Assembly: GCF_036178145.1 (NCBI RefSeq) | Contig: NZ_CP108067.1 | Span: 1,054,001 to 1,118,000, forward strand | DNA length: 64,000 nucleotides | From: Streptomyces sp. NBC_00273 | GTDB lineage: Bacteria > Actinomycetota > Actinomycetes > Streptomycetales > Streptomycetaceae | Direction of reading: 5' to 3' | Shown here: in pieces, positions 32,084 through 39,897 of the stretch | Layout: every line of letters begins with the position of its first letter | Numbering within the stretch: the first letter of the stretch is position 1 | Made by a program: the position numbers and the translations under genes | Notes under the pieces: generated by a model | What the model saw: only the letters and a program-made list of their open reading frames with translations | Database searches by the model: none | What the model was told of the DNA's origin: nothing

Positions 32084-33316
32084 ATGCGACGTACGTTGAC
32101 GATGGCCGTGGTGGCGGCCGCCCTGCTGGTGTCGGGTGGACCGCTACTGCCCGAGGCCGCGGCCGGGAGCGTCAACGCCCCGGTGGCCGCGGGCCGCTGG
32201 TCGGCGCGTGAGGCGCAGTCCTTCTGGACCGCCGAACGGATGGCCTCCGCCGCCCCGTTGCCGCCCGTGCCGCCCGAACGCGCGGATCCCGCGCCGCCCG
32301 AGGTGCCCGAACCGCAGGAGCCGGCCGAACCGGTCGAACCCATCGAACCCGTCGAACCAGTCGAACCGGACGAGGCGGTCCCGGTCGCCACATTGACCCC
32401 CGTCGGGACGGGGGTCCCGGTACCGGCCGCGACCCCGGCCGCCACACCCCCACCGACGCCCGCGCCCGCCCTGACTCCCGCTCCCGCCCCCACTCCCGCT
32501 GCCGTTCCTGCGCCCACCCGCGCGCCATCGGCTCCGGCTCCGCTTCCCGCACCGGCACGCCCGGCCGTTCCGCCGCTGCCGGCCCTCACCGCCGGCATCG
32601 GGCAGAACTTCGACGGCATCCCGGTCACCGGCCGGATGTTCCTCGTCAAGGCCGGCGGGACCTACTTCTGCACCGCGAGCGTGGTCTCCTCCCCCGGCCG
32701 CAACCTGGTGCTCACCGCGGCGCACTGCCTGCTGGGCTCCGACACCCAGCAGGTGGCCTTCGTACCGCAGTACACGCAGGCGAAGCCGCAGCCGTACGGC
32801 ATGTTCCCGGTCGTGCGGGACGCGGGCGGGCGCTCCAAGATCTGGATCGACCAGCGCTACCGCTCCCAGGGCGTCGACCGCGCGGCAGCCCTCGACGTGG
32901 CCTTCGCCCAGGTGGGTCCGGACGCCCGCGGCTTCCCGGTGGAGGACGTGGTCGGCGGGAACCGGCTGAGGACCGGGGCCGGTTACGCGCACGCGCGGGT
33001 CACGTTGATCGGCTACCCGGCCTCCGCCGCCCGGCCGCGCGTGTGCGTCAACCGGACGACGAAGTTCACCAGTGCCGACGCGCGGATCCCGGGATCGTTC
33101 CTGCGGATCGACTGCACCGGCTATCCCGGCGGGACCAGCGGCGGTCCGTTCCTGACCGGCTACGACGCGCGCACGGGGACCGGCGACGTGGTCGGGGTCA
33201 TCGGCGGCTGGAAGACCGGCGGGGACAAGGTCGACACCTCGTACAGCTCGTACTTCGGCACGGACATCAGGAAGTTGTACGAGAAGGCGGTTGCCGGGGC
33301 GAAGGCGCAGCGGTGA
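32084..33316 (+). CDS. Secreted trypsin-like serine protease with Pro-rich linker
   Basis: 410 residues from the ATG at 32084, with GGGAG eight bases upstream; it follows the BBE-type gene by 12 bp. A Sec signal peptide (to about residue 27) is followed by a long Pro/Ala/Glu-rich region (60-165) that includes five EPV-type tripeptides. The chymotrypsin-fold catalytic domain (about 180-400) has the triad H214 (LTAAHCLLG), D271 (ALDVAFAQV) and S352 (PGGTSGGPFLTG). The lack of a distinct pro-region resembles Glu-specific V8-like endopeptidases. The linker may span the cell wall. Confidence 0.9.
   Translation: MRRTLTMAVVAAALLVSGGPLLPEAAAGSVNAPVAAGRWSAREAQSFWTAERMASAAPLPPVPPERADPAPPEVPEPQEPAEPVEPIEPVEPVEPDEAVPVATLTPVGTGVPVPAATPAATPPPTPAPALTPAPAPTPAAVPAPTRAPSAPAPLPAPARPAVPPLPALTAGIGQNFDGIPVTGRMFLVKAGGTYFCTASVVSSPGRNLVLTAAHCLLGSDTQQVAFVPQYTQAKPQPYGMFPVVRDAGGRSKIWIDQRYRSQGVDRAAALDVAFAQVGPDARGFPVEDVVGGNRLRTGAGYAHARVTLIGYPASAARPRVCVNRTTKFTSADARIPGSFLRIDCTGYPGGTSGGPFLTGYDARTGTGDVVGVIGGWKTGGDKVDTSYSSYFGTDIRKLYEKAVAGAKAQR
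32324..32368 (+). repeat. Five 9-bp coding repeats in the protease linker
   Basis: Units of the form RTCGAACCN (first GCCGAACCG) run five times in frame, encoding AEP, VEP, IEP, VEP, VEP. They lie in the proline-rich spacer of the secreted protease and are likely to vary in copy number. Confidence 0.75.
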
Positions 33317-33662
33317 GCGCCCGTACCCAGCGGGTCCGGCGCGGGTTGCCGACCGTACGCGGGGTCGCCGGGAGCCCGTCGCCGCTCAACGCGTCGGCGG
33401 GCGCGAGGCCGAGCCGGCGGCGCAGGTCGGCCAGGGCCGCGTGGACGGGCGCGAGGACCACCTCGGCGCCCGGGTCGACGGACGCGAGGGCGTGCGCGGT
33501 GGTCTCGATCGCCTCCGCGGCGTCCTCGGCGGCGGTTCGGCTCCATCCGCCGGGCGCGCCGGTGCCCCGGGGGGCGATGGCGTCGTAGAGGTGGCAGGCG
33601 GCATCGGCCACGGCGTCGGCCCGTTCACCGACGCCCGGCGCCGCGATGGTCGGCAGTTCCAT
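33267..33662 (-). CDS. Small unknown protein overlapping the protease 3' end
   Basis: 131 residues from the ATG at 33662. The first 100 look like a real helical protein: GVGERADAVADAACHLYDAIAP, AAEDAAEAIETTAHALASVDPG and HAALADLRRRLGLAPADAL. The last 30 residues are basic, Pro-rich and antisense to the end of the protease gene by 50 bp, and may reflect a lost stop. No family recognised. It fills an otherwise empty 400-bp gap in this gene-dense DNA. Confidence 0.5.
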   Translation of the reverse strand: MELPTIAAPGVGERADAVADAACHLYDAIAPRGTGAPGGWSRTAAEDAAEAIETTAHALASVDPGAEVVLAPVHAALADLRRRLGLAPADALSGDGLPATPRTVGNPRRTRWVRALTAAPSPRQPPSRTTS

Positions 33663-33723
33663 GCCGGGTCAACGAGCCGATGCCGCCCGGGGTGCGTACG
33701 GGCGGATGCCGAAGGACGGGAAA

Positions 33724-34278
33724 CTACCGCGCGGACGCGGCCCGGTGGATCCGCCGGGCGACGGCGTGCGAGGCCGCGGTGGCCGCGCCCGCAAGGGCCA
33801 GGCCCGAAACGATGTCGCGCGCCCGCGTGGGCCGCAGGACCCCGGCCCGGCGCAGTCGGCCGCGCGCCCACAGGGTGAAGGGGACCACGAGCAGCGGTGA
33901 GGTGACCACGCCGGGGGTGTAGCCGCGGGTGGCGGCGGCCTGGGCGACGTGGACGAGGCCGTGCAGGCCGAAGCCGTTCAGCGAGGTCTGGTAGAAGGCG
34001 GAGCGCCCGCCGGTGCGGTACCCGTCGGCCGAGGCGGCCGCGACGACGAGCCCCATCACGGCGACCGCGGTGGCGAACTCGCGGCCGTTCACCCCTTCCA
34101 TGCTCCGCCAGACGCGGTCGGGGACACCGGGGTGGCGCTCGCGCAGGGCGGGAACGCGGGTCCTGGACCAGCGCGCCACGGTGGCCACTTCTTCGAGGTC
34201 GTGCACGGCCCAGGCGGCGAACAGTCCTAAGGTGACGGCGCTCGGCGATATCGAGGGGCGGGAAGCAGAAGCGTTCAT
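33724..34278 (-). CDS. HXXEE domain membrane protein
   Basis: 184 residues with about four hydrophobic segments. Near the N-terminus AAWAVHDLEEVATVARW contains the H-x-x-E-E motif that names the HXXEE family, and further on GLHGLVHVAQAAATRGYTPG and LLVVPFTLWARGRL match its later helices. Function unknown; the conserved His/Glu residues suggest metal binding in the membrane. Its ATG overlaps the stop of the AEC transporter gene by 4 bp (34275-34278), so the two are translationally coupled. Confidence 0.85.
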   Translation of the reverse strand: MNASASRPSISPSAVTLGLFAAWAVHDLEEVATVARWSRTRVPALRERHPGVPDRVWRSMEGVNGREFATAVAVMGLVVAAASADGYRTGGRSAFYQTSLNGFGLHGLVHVAQAAATRGYTPGVVTSPLLVVPFTLWARGRLRRAGVLRPTRARDIVSGLALAGAATAASHAVARRIHRAASAR

Positions 34279-35222
34279 ACGGCCACAGTCTGCAGCCACA
34301 GGGGCAGCAGCAGAAGCGACACGAGCGAACTCTTGATCACGATCGACGCGGAGAGGTCGACGCCGACGTCGTAGCGCTGGGCGAAGATGAACAGGTTCTG
34401 CGGGGTCGGCATCGCCGCGATCAGGACGAGGTACGCGAGCCACTCGCCCCGCACACCGACGAGCAGCCCGCACACCGCCCAGGTCAGCAGCGGGAACGCC
34501 AGGCACTTGAAGCCGATGAGGGCGAGTTCCTCGCGCGTGGTGCCCCGCAGGTCGAGGCCGAGGCCGCCCAGGTGGAGGCCGAGGGCGAACAGGGCCACCG
34601 GGGAGGCGCTGTCCCCGACGAACGCGGCGCCGTCCAGGACGACGGCCGGCACCCGTACCGAGAGCAGGTTGAGCAGGATCCCGGCATTGCAGGCGAGGAC
34701 CAACGGGGTGGCGAGCGAGGCGCCGACGGCGCGGGAGAGGCGGCGGCCGGGGCCGCCGGCCGCCGGGCCCGCGCGGCCCAGTTCCATGAGGGCGATGACG
34801 ACCAGGGACAGTACGCAGACCTGGAACAGCAGGATCGGGAAGATCGGCGCCGCCGTCCCGAACACGGTGATGAAGACGGGGACGGCGAAGTAGGCGGTGT
34901 TCACCTGGACTCCCGCCATCACCCGCAGCGCCACGTCGCGGGGCTCGCGCAGGCCGTGGGCGACCGCCGCCACGGCCACCGCCACCACGGCGAGGGCCGC
35001 GGCCCCGGCATAGCCGCCGATCGCCCGCCAGTTGAACAGGGCTCCGAGGTCGCTGGCGTAGATGTTGCCGAAGAGGTAGCAGGGGACGGCGAAGAGGAAG
35101 GCGTAGTCGGAGAAGACCTTCGAAGCCTCGGCCGGAACGATCTTCCGGCGGGCGAGCAGCACCCCGCCGCCGAACGCCAGCAGCACCGGCACCAGTTTCT
35201 CCAACGCGGCCGCGCCACCCAT
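34275..35222 (-). CDS. AEC family transporter (auxin efflux carrier-like)
   Basis: 315 residues with about ten predicted transmembrane helices in two five-helix repeats. Family features: LVPVLLAFGGGVLLARRKIVP at the N-terminus, a VNTAYFAVPVFITVFG segment and ALIGFKCLAFPLLTWAVCGL, ending MPTPQNLFIFAQRYD, where the conserved P.a.n.f..a..y of the last repeat is clear. Such carriers move organic acids or similar anions outwards. First gene of a two-gene unit with the HXXEE protein, divergent from a histidine kinase gene with 81 bp between. Confidence 0.9.
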   Translation of the reverse strand: MGGAAALEKLVPVLLAFGGGVLLARRKIVPAEASKVFSDYAFLFAVPCYLFGNIYASDLGALFNWRAIGGYAGAAALAVVAVAVAAVAHGLREPRDVALRVMAGVQVNTAYFAVPVFITVFGTAAPIFPILLFQVCVLSLVVIALMELGRAGPAAGGPGRRLSRAVGASLATPLVLACNAGILLNLLSVRVPAVVLDGAAFVGDSASPVALFALGLHLGGLGLDLRGTTREELALIGFKCLAFPLLTWAVCGLLVGVRGEWLAYLVLIAAMPTPQNLFIFAQRYDVGVDLSASIVIKSSLVSLLLLPLWLQTVAV

Positions 35223-35303
35223 GCCCGTATCCCCCGTGATCGACAGGCCAGCAGCCTAGCCCCCACCGCCTCCGGGCCCTCCGGCGCATAGGCTGGTCCG
35301 ATC

Positions 35304-36662
35304 ATGAGCGACGAACCCCGCACCCGGCTGCGCAGCCGCACCCGCGAAGGCATCCGTACCTCCTCGGCGGCCGGTGCCCGGGTGCCCGGCGCGCTGGCGC
35401 GGCTCGCCGTCGTGCTGCGCACGCCCGCCGGGGCGGCGCAGCCCTTGTTCGCGCACGCGCCCAGGCGGTGGCAGCGGGCGCTGCCGTTCGTCGTCGTCGG
35501 CATCTTCGTCGTCACCCTGCTGCCGGTGACGATCACGGTGCTGTCCGACGACTACGGGGTCGGCGGCGGCTGGGCGGGCGCGCTGGGGGTGGCACAGACC
35601 GTGCCGCTGCTCCTCGCGCTGACCCGGCCGCTCCACGCCTGGGTCCTCGTCCTCATCGCCGACACCGTCGCCGCGGTCCTGCTGATCGGCGCCGACGAGG
35701 TGGCCGGGCATTCCTGGCCGTGGCCGCCGATGACCATCGTCGGCTACCTGGTGCTGATGACCTGCCTGGGACTGCGCGAGTCCGTCCGGACCCTGGTCGG
35801 GGTGTGGCTGGTGACCGGCGTCGTCGGTACGGTGCTGGGCTTCTCCCCGCCCGCGGGCGTGACGAACACCGCCGCCCTGCTCTTCGTGCTCAGCGGCGTC
35901 GTGCTGGTCCTGACGGGCGCGCTGCGGGGGGTCGGCGACGCGCAGCAGCGGGTCGCCGAGCAGGAGAGCATCAGCGAGGCGGAGCGGGCCCGGCGGACCC
36001 TGCTGGAGGAACGGGCCCGCATCGCGCGCGAGTTGCACGATGTGGTGGCCCACCACATGTCGGTGATCACCGTGCAGGCCGATTCGGCGCCGTACCGGGT
36101 CCCGGGCATGTCGGAGCCCGTACGGGAGGAGTTCGCGGCGATCGCGGCGAGCGCGCGGGAGTCGCTGGGCGAGATGCGGCGGCTGCTGACCGTGCTGCGC
36201 GGCGACGGCGCAAACGGGGCGAACGGCGCCGACGGCGAGCGGGCCCCGCAGCCGGGGATCGACCGGCTCCAGCAGCTGGTGGAGGCGACCGTACGGGCCG
36301 GGCAGCCGGTGGAGCTGTCGCTGGCGGCCGGGGCGGTCGGGGCGGCGCCGCCGGCGGTGGACCTGTCGGCGTACCGGATCGTGCAGGAGGCCCTGGCCAA
36401 TGTGGTGCGGCACGCGCCCGGCGCCCCCACCCGGGTCTCGGTGACGGTGGACGAGGACGAGGTCCTGGTGCTCGTGGTCAACGGTCCGGCGCGGGACGCC
36501 GTGGTGGAGCTGGAGGGTTCGGGCACGGGGCACGGCCTGGTGGGGATGCGCGAGCGCGTACGGTTGACCGGCGGGACGCTCGACACGGGCCCGCTGCCCG
36601 ACGGGGGCTTCCGGGTCGCCGCCCGGCTGCCCTTGAACGATTCGACCGAGGACCCCAGTTGA
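35304..36662 (+). CDS. Sensor histidine kinase, HisKA_3 type
   Basis: 452 residues. A soluble basic N-terminus (1-55), then about six transmembrane helices (60-210) and the kinase core. Phosphoacceptor H245 in ARELHDVVAHHMSVI; HATPase region with YRIVQEALANVVRHAPGA and GHGLVGMRERV. The membrane region shows no extracytoplasmic sensor domain, as in the DesK/LiaS-like group. Its TGA overlaps the TTG start of the response regulator (TTGA at 36659-36662). Divergent from the AEC transporter operon, a plausible target. Confidence 0.94.
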   Translation: MSDEPRTRLRSRTREGIRTSSAAGARVPGALARLAVVLRTPAGAAQPLFAHAPRRWQRALPFVVVGIFVVTLLPVTITVLSDDYGVGGGWAGALGVAQTVPLLLALTRPLHAWVLVLIADTVAAVLLIGADEVAGHSWPWPPMTIVGYLVLMTCLGLRESVRTLVGVWLVTGVVGTVLGFSPPAGVTNTAALLFVLSGVVLVLTGALRGVGDAQQRVAEQESISEAERARRTLLEERARIARELHDVVAHHMSVITVQADSAPYRVPGMSEPVREEFAAIAASARESLGEMRRLLTVLRGDGANGANGADGERAPQPGIDRLQQLVEATVRAGQPVELSLAAGAVGAAPPAVDLSAYRIVQEALANVVRHAPGAPTRVSVTVDEDEVLVLVVNGPARDAVVELEGSGTGHGLVGMRERVRLTGGTLDTGPLPDGGFRVAARLPLNDSTEDPS

Positions 36663-37339
36663 CCATTCGCGTGATCATCGTCGACGACCAGGCCATGGTG
36701 CGGGCCGGGTTCGCCGCCCTGCTGTCGGCACAGGCCGACATCGACGTGGTGGGCGAGGCCCCCGACGGACGGCAAGGGGTGCAGGTGTCCCGTTCCACGC
36801 ACCCCGACGTGGTGCTGATGGACGTGCGGATGCCGGAGATGGACGGGCTCACGGCCGCCCGGGAGATCCTCGATCCCCCGCCCGGGGTGGTGCACCGGCC
36901 GAAGGTGCTGATGCTGACCACCTTCGACATCGACGACTACGTGTACGAGGCGCTGCGCGCGGGGGCCTCCGGTTTCCTGCTCAAGGACGCCCCGCCGGCC
37001 GATCTGATCTCGGCGGTCCGGGTGGTCGCCTCGGGCGAGGCGCTGCTGGCGCCCTCGGTGACCCGGCGGCTGATCGCGGACTTCGTCCAGCAGCGCCCGG
37101 CACCGCGCAAGGACCCGGCGCTGCGGCTGAAGGGACTCACCCCGCGCGAGACCGAGGTGTTGGAGCTGATCGCGCGCGGGCTGTCGAACCAGGAGATCGC
37201 GGGGCACCTGGTGCTGGCGGAGCAGACCGTGAAGACGCACATCGGGCGGGTGTTGGCCAAGCTCAACCTGCGGGACCGGGCACAGGCCGTGATCTTCGCG
37301 TACGAGGCGGGGCTGGTGCGGCCGGGCGACTCCGGCTGA
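36659..37339 (+). CDS. NarL/LuxR-type response regulator
   Basis: 226 residues from a TTG at 36659 that overlaps the kinase stop by four bases; a GTG at 36671 is a shorter alternative. Receiver: VIIVDDQAMVRAGF, phosphoacceptor D55 in VVLMDVRMPEMDG, GFLLKDAPPADL with the switch Lys. LuxR helix-turn-helix: LTPRETEVLELIARGLSNQEIAGHL and TVKTHIGRVLAKLNL. Cognate partner of the preceding kinase; independent of the pair at 11-13 kb. Confidence 0.95.
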   Translation: MTIRVIIVDDQAMVRAGFAALLSAQADIDVVGEAPDGRQGVQVSRSTHPDVVLMDVRMPEMDGLTAAREILDPPPGVVHRPKVLMLTTFDIDDYVYEALRAGASGFLLKDAPPADLISAVRVVASGEALLAPSVTRRLIADFVQQRPAPRKDPALRLKGLTPRETEVLELIARGLSNQEIAGHLVLAEQTVKTHIGRVLAKLNLRDRAQAVIFAYEAGLVRPGDSG

Positions 37340-37370
37340 GTCCGGCGGGCGGGACGTTGCCGACAGGGGC

Positions 37371-38537
37371 CTAGGGCAGGCCGGCCAGGGTCTCGCAGCC
37401 GGTCGCGAAGTCGGCTCCGCCTTCGCCGTCGCAGGCGTCCGGGCCGTCCTGGCCGTCCGGGCCCCCGGAGAGGAAGTCGCCGGCGGGGCCCGCCCTGAGG
37501 GTGTCGATGCCTTCGCCGCCGTCGAGGAAGTCGGCGCCTCCCACCGTTCCCGCGCTCGCCGTGCCGGTGAGGTCGACGTTGTCGCCGAAGACGCGGTCGT
37601 TCCCGGCGCCGCCGCTGATGGTGTCGTTGCCCGCGGTGGTGCGGCGCGCGTCGGCCGGGCCGCTGTCCCCGACGAGGAACTCGTCGGAGGCGCCGCCGAT
37701 GATCCGGTCGTTCCCGGCGCCGATCGCGCGGCCGCCCGCCGGGTTGGTGACGGCGTGGTCGCCGATCGCCGAGACCCCGCCGTCGGCGCCCAGGTCCAAC
37801 AGGTCGTTGCCGCCGCTGCCGATCGCGTTCTGCGCGGCCTCGCTGTCCCCCGTCATGGTCTCGGCCCCGGGCCCTCCGAGCAGTACGTCGCTCCCGGCAC
37901 CCGTGGCGTTGCCGGCGAACGCGCCGGAGTCTCCGAGCAGGGCGTCGTCGCCGGGGCCGCCGTCGATCCGGTCGACTCCGCCGCCCACCGCGTTCAGTCC
38001 TCTGCTGTCCCCCGTCAGCCGGTCGTTGCCGGGGCCGCCGATCAGCTGGTCGTTGCCGCCTCCCTCGGCAGTGCCTGCGGGGGCGTAGCTGTCGCCGGTG
38101 AACTGGTCGTCCCCGTCGCCTCCGAGGAGGCGGTCGTTGCCGCCGCCCGTGGCGTTGCCGGTCGGGCTGAAGTTGTCGCCGCGCAGTTGGTCGGAGCCCG
38201 CGGAGCCGTCGATCTGGTCGTTGCCCAGTCCGCCGATGAGGACGTCGTCGCCGGCGAGCCCGCAGATCAGGTCGTCGCCGCCCTGGCCGTGGATCGTGTC
38301 CGGGCCCGGAGTGCCGACGATCACGTCGTTGCCCGGGGTCCCGTCGGTGGTCGCGCCGGGGGTGGTGACGACGAGGGTGGCGGGTACGCCGAAGCAGGTC
38401 ACCGCCCGTGCGCTGACGTTCCCGGTCCCGAGGAGGACGAGGGATCCGGCGGCCAGGGCGCAGGCGAAGCCGGCGGCCGCCACCCGGCGGGGGCGATGTC
38501 CCGGCTCGGCCTCCCGCTGATGTTCCCGGTGGGGCAT
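37371..38537 (-). CDS. Secreted RTX-like calcium-binding repeat protein
   Basis: 388 residues from the ATG at 38537 with an AGGGAG box. Sec signal (helix around residues 22-40 of the mature frame, ending NVSARA), then a Ca-binding parallel beta-roll: repeated GNDxIxGxxGxDxI/L-type nonapeptides, for instance DLICGLAGDDVLIGGLGNDQI and GGNDRLLGGDGDD. Several repeats carry inserted SPTGNATGGG-like loops and the GDS motif recurs about every 35 residues (TGDSYAP, TGDSRGL, LGDSGAF, TGDSEAA, VGDSGPA). It ends with two Cys in a short cap. No protease or secretion ATPase is linked, so it is probably a wall- or medium-exposed Ca-binding protein. Confidence 0.88.
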   Translation of the reverse strand: MPHREHQREAEPGHRPRRVAAAGFACALAAGSLVLLGTGNVSARAVTCFGVPATLVVTTPGATTDGTPGNDVIVGTPGPDTIHGQGGDDLICGLAGDDVLIGGLGNDQIDGSAGSDQLRGDNFSPTGNATGGGNDRLLGGDGDDQFTGDSYAPAGTAEGGGNDQLIGGPGNDRLTGDSRGLNAVGGGVDRIDGGPGDDALLGDSGAFAGNATGAGSDVLLGGPGAETMTGDSEAAQNAIGSGGNDLLDLGADGGVSAIGDHAVTNPAGGRAIGAGNDRIIGGASDEFLVGDSGPADARRTTAGNDTISGGAGNDRVFGDNVDLTGTASAGTVGGADFLDGGEGIDTLRAGPAGDFLSGGPDGQDGPDACDGEGGADFATGCETLAGLP

Positions 38538-38823
38538 CGTCTGCACTCCCTTTGCCGCAATTAGTCGGACTATCGCCATAACTAGTCGCGGCATGGGGCT
38601 CGGCGACGCCGACACACTGACGGGCTCGGGCAGACGGCTGACGCGGATCGCACCGGTGGAGCAATGTCGGGCCGGTCAGACGGAGGCGTCGGCGGGCCGG
38701 CCGAGGGCGCCGTCTCCTCCACCCCCTACCGGGGTATGACATCCGACTTGGCTCCACGGTCGGACGTGGACGCGGATACCCCCTCCTTACCTTCCCCCTC
38801 GTCACGAGGAGAGGAGAAGGGGC

Positions 38824-39897
38824 ATGCGCCGCTTCGGAAGGACGCTGGTCACGGCCGCACTGGCGGTGACCCTCGTCGGGGGGACCGCCGGCTGGGCCTC
38901 GGGCGACAGCCAGGAAGCGGTCACCGGCCCGCCACCCGGCACCGCCGCCTGGCGGGCCGACACGGTGTCCGGCCGGGCGCTGCCCGATCCGGCGAGCGCC
39001 GCACCGCGCGAGGTGGCCGCCTTCTTCGCCGGGCTGGACGACACCGCGCGGCAGCAGCTGCTGCGGTCGCACCCGCTGGTGGTGGGCAACCTGGAGGGGG
39101 CGCCGCTCCCCCTGCGGTACGAGGCCAACCGGATCGCCGTGGCCGCCACGGGCGAGGCGCGGTACGCCTCCCTCGCCGCGCCGGACCGGCAGATCCTGGC
39201 CTTCGACCCGCGCGGCCGGGGCCAGGTGGCCGAGGTGTTCGGGGACTTGGAGCACGCGGAGCACGTCTCGGTGATCGTGCCGGGTTCGGACAACGACGCC
39301 GCCGCCTACGACGCCCCGCGGGGGCCCTACACCGGCCCGGCCGGGATGGCCCGGGCGCTGCGCGAAGCGACCGGAACCGGGACCGGGACCGGGACCGGGA
39401 CCGGCGGGGCCACCGCCGTCGTCGCGTGGATCGGTTACACCACCCCGGTCGGCGTCGGCCTGGACGCGGCCGACGGCCGCCTCGCCCGGGCCGGCGCGGC
39501 CCGACTGGCCCGTTTCACGGCGGGACTCGACGCGGTCGGCGCGCCCGACCCGGTGCTGTTCTGCCACAGCTACGGCTCGGTGGTGTGCGGGCTCGCGGCC
39601 CGGCACACCGACGCCGCCGACCTCGTGGCCTTCGGTTCCCCCGGAGTGCGCGCCGACACCGCGGCCGCCCTCGGCACCGGGGCCCGCGTCTGGGCGGCCC
39701 GGGGCCCCTCCGACTGGATCGCCGACGTCCCGAACGTCGAGTTCGCCGGGATCGGCCACGGCGCCGACCCCACCTCCGCGGCCTTCGGCGCCCGCCGGGT
39801 GCCGGCGGCCGACGTACAGGGCCACACCGGCTACTTCATGCCCGGCACCCAGTCCCTGGCGGCCTTCGCCGCCATCGCGGAGGGAGCGGTCCGATGA
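38824..39897 (+). CDS. Secreted alpha/beta hydrolase, DUF1023-like
   Basis: 357 residues with a GGAGAAGGGG box upstream of the ATG at 38824. Signal peptide to about residue 26. The C-terminal hydrolase domain has VSVIVPGSDNDAAAYD and the nucleophile elbow CHSYGSVVCGLAARH (Ser in GxSxG-like HSYGS), with a late GHTGYF His, typical of DUF1023 serine hydrolases. A Gly-Thr run (TGTGTGTGTGG) encoded by six ACCGGG hexamers sits in a surface loop. Its TGA overlaps the ATG of an acyltransferase (39894-39897), implying joint production. Confidence 0.88.
   Translation: MRRFGRTLVTAALAVTLVGGTAGWASGDSQEAVTGPPPGTAAWRADTVSGRALPDPASAAPREVAAFFAGLDDTARQQLLRSHPLVVGNLEGAPLPLRYEANRIAVAATGEARYASLAAPDRQILAFDPRGRGQVAEVFGDLEHAEHVSVIVPGSDNDAAAYDAPRGPYTGPAGMARALREATGTGTGTGTGTGGATAVVAWIGYTTPVGVGLDAADGRLARAGAARLARFTAGLDAVGAPDPVLFCHSYGSVVCGLAARHTDAADLVAFGSPGVRADTAAALGTGARVWAARGPSDWIADVPNVEFAGIGHGADPTSAAFGARRVPAADVQGHTGYFMPGTQSLAAFAAIAEGAVR
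39370..39405 (+). repeat. Six tandem hexamers (ACCGGG) inside a coding region
   Basis: Four identical ACCGGG units flanked by ACCGGA and ACCGGC encode alternating Thr-Gly in the secreted hydrolase. The array keeps the frame whatever the copy number, so it can expand or contract without loss of the protein. Confidence 0.85.
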
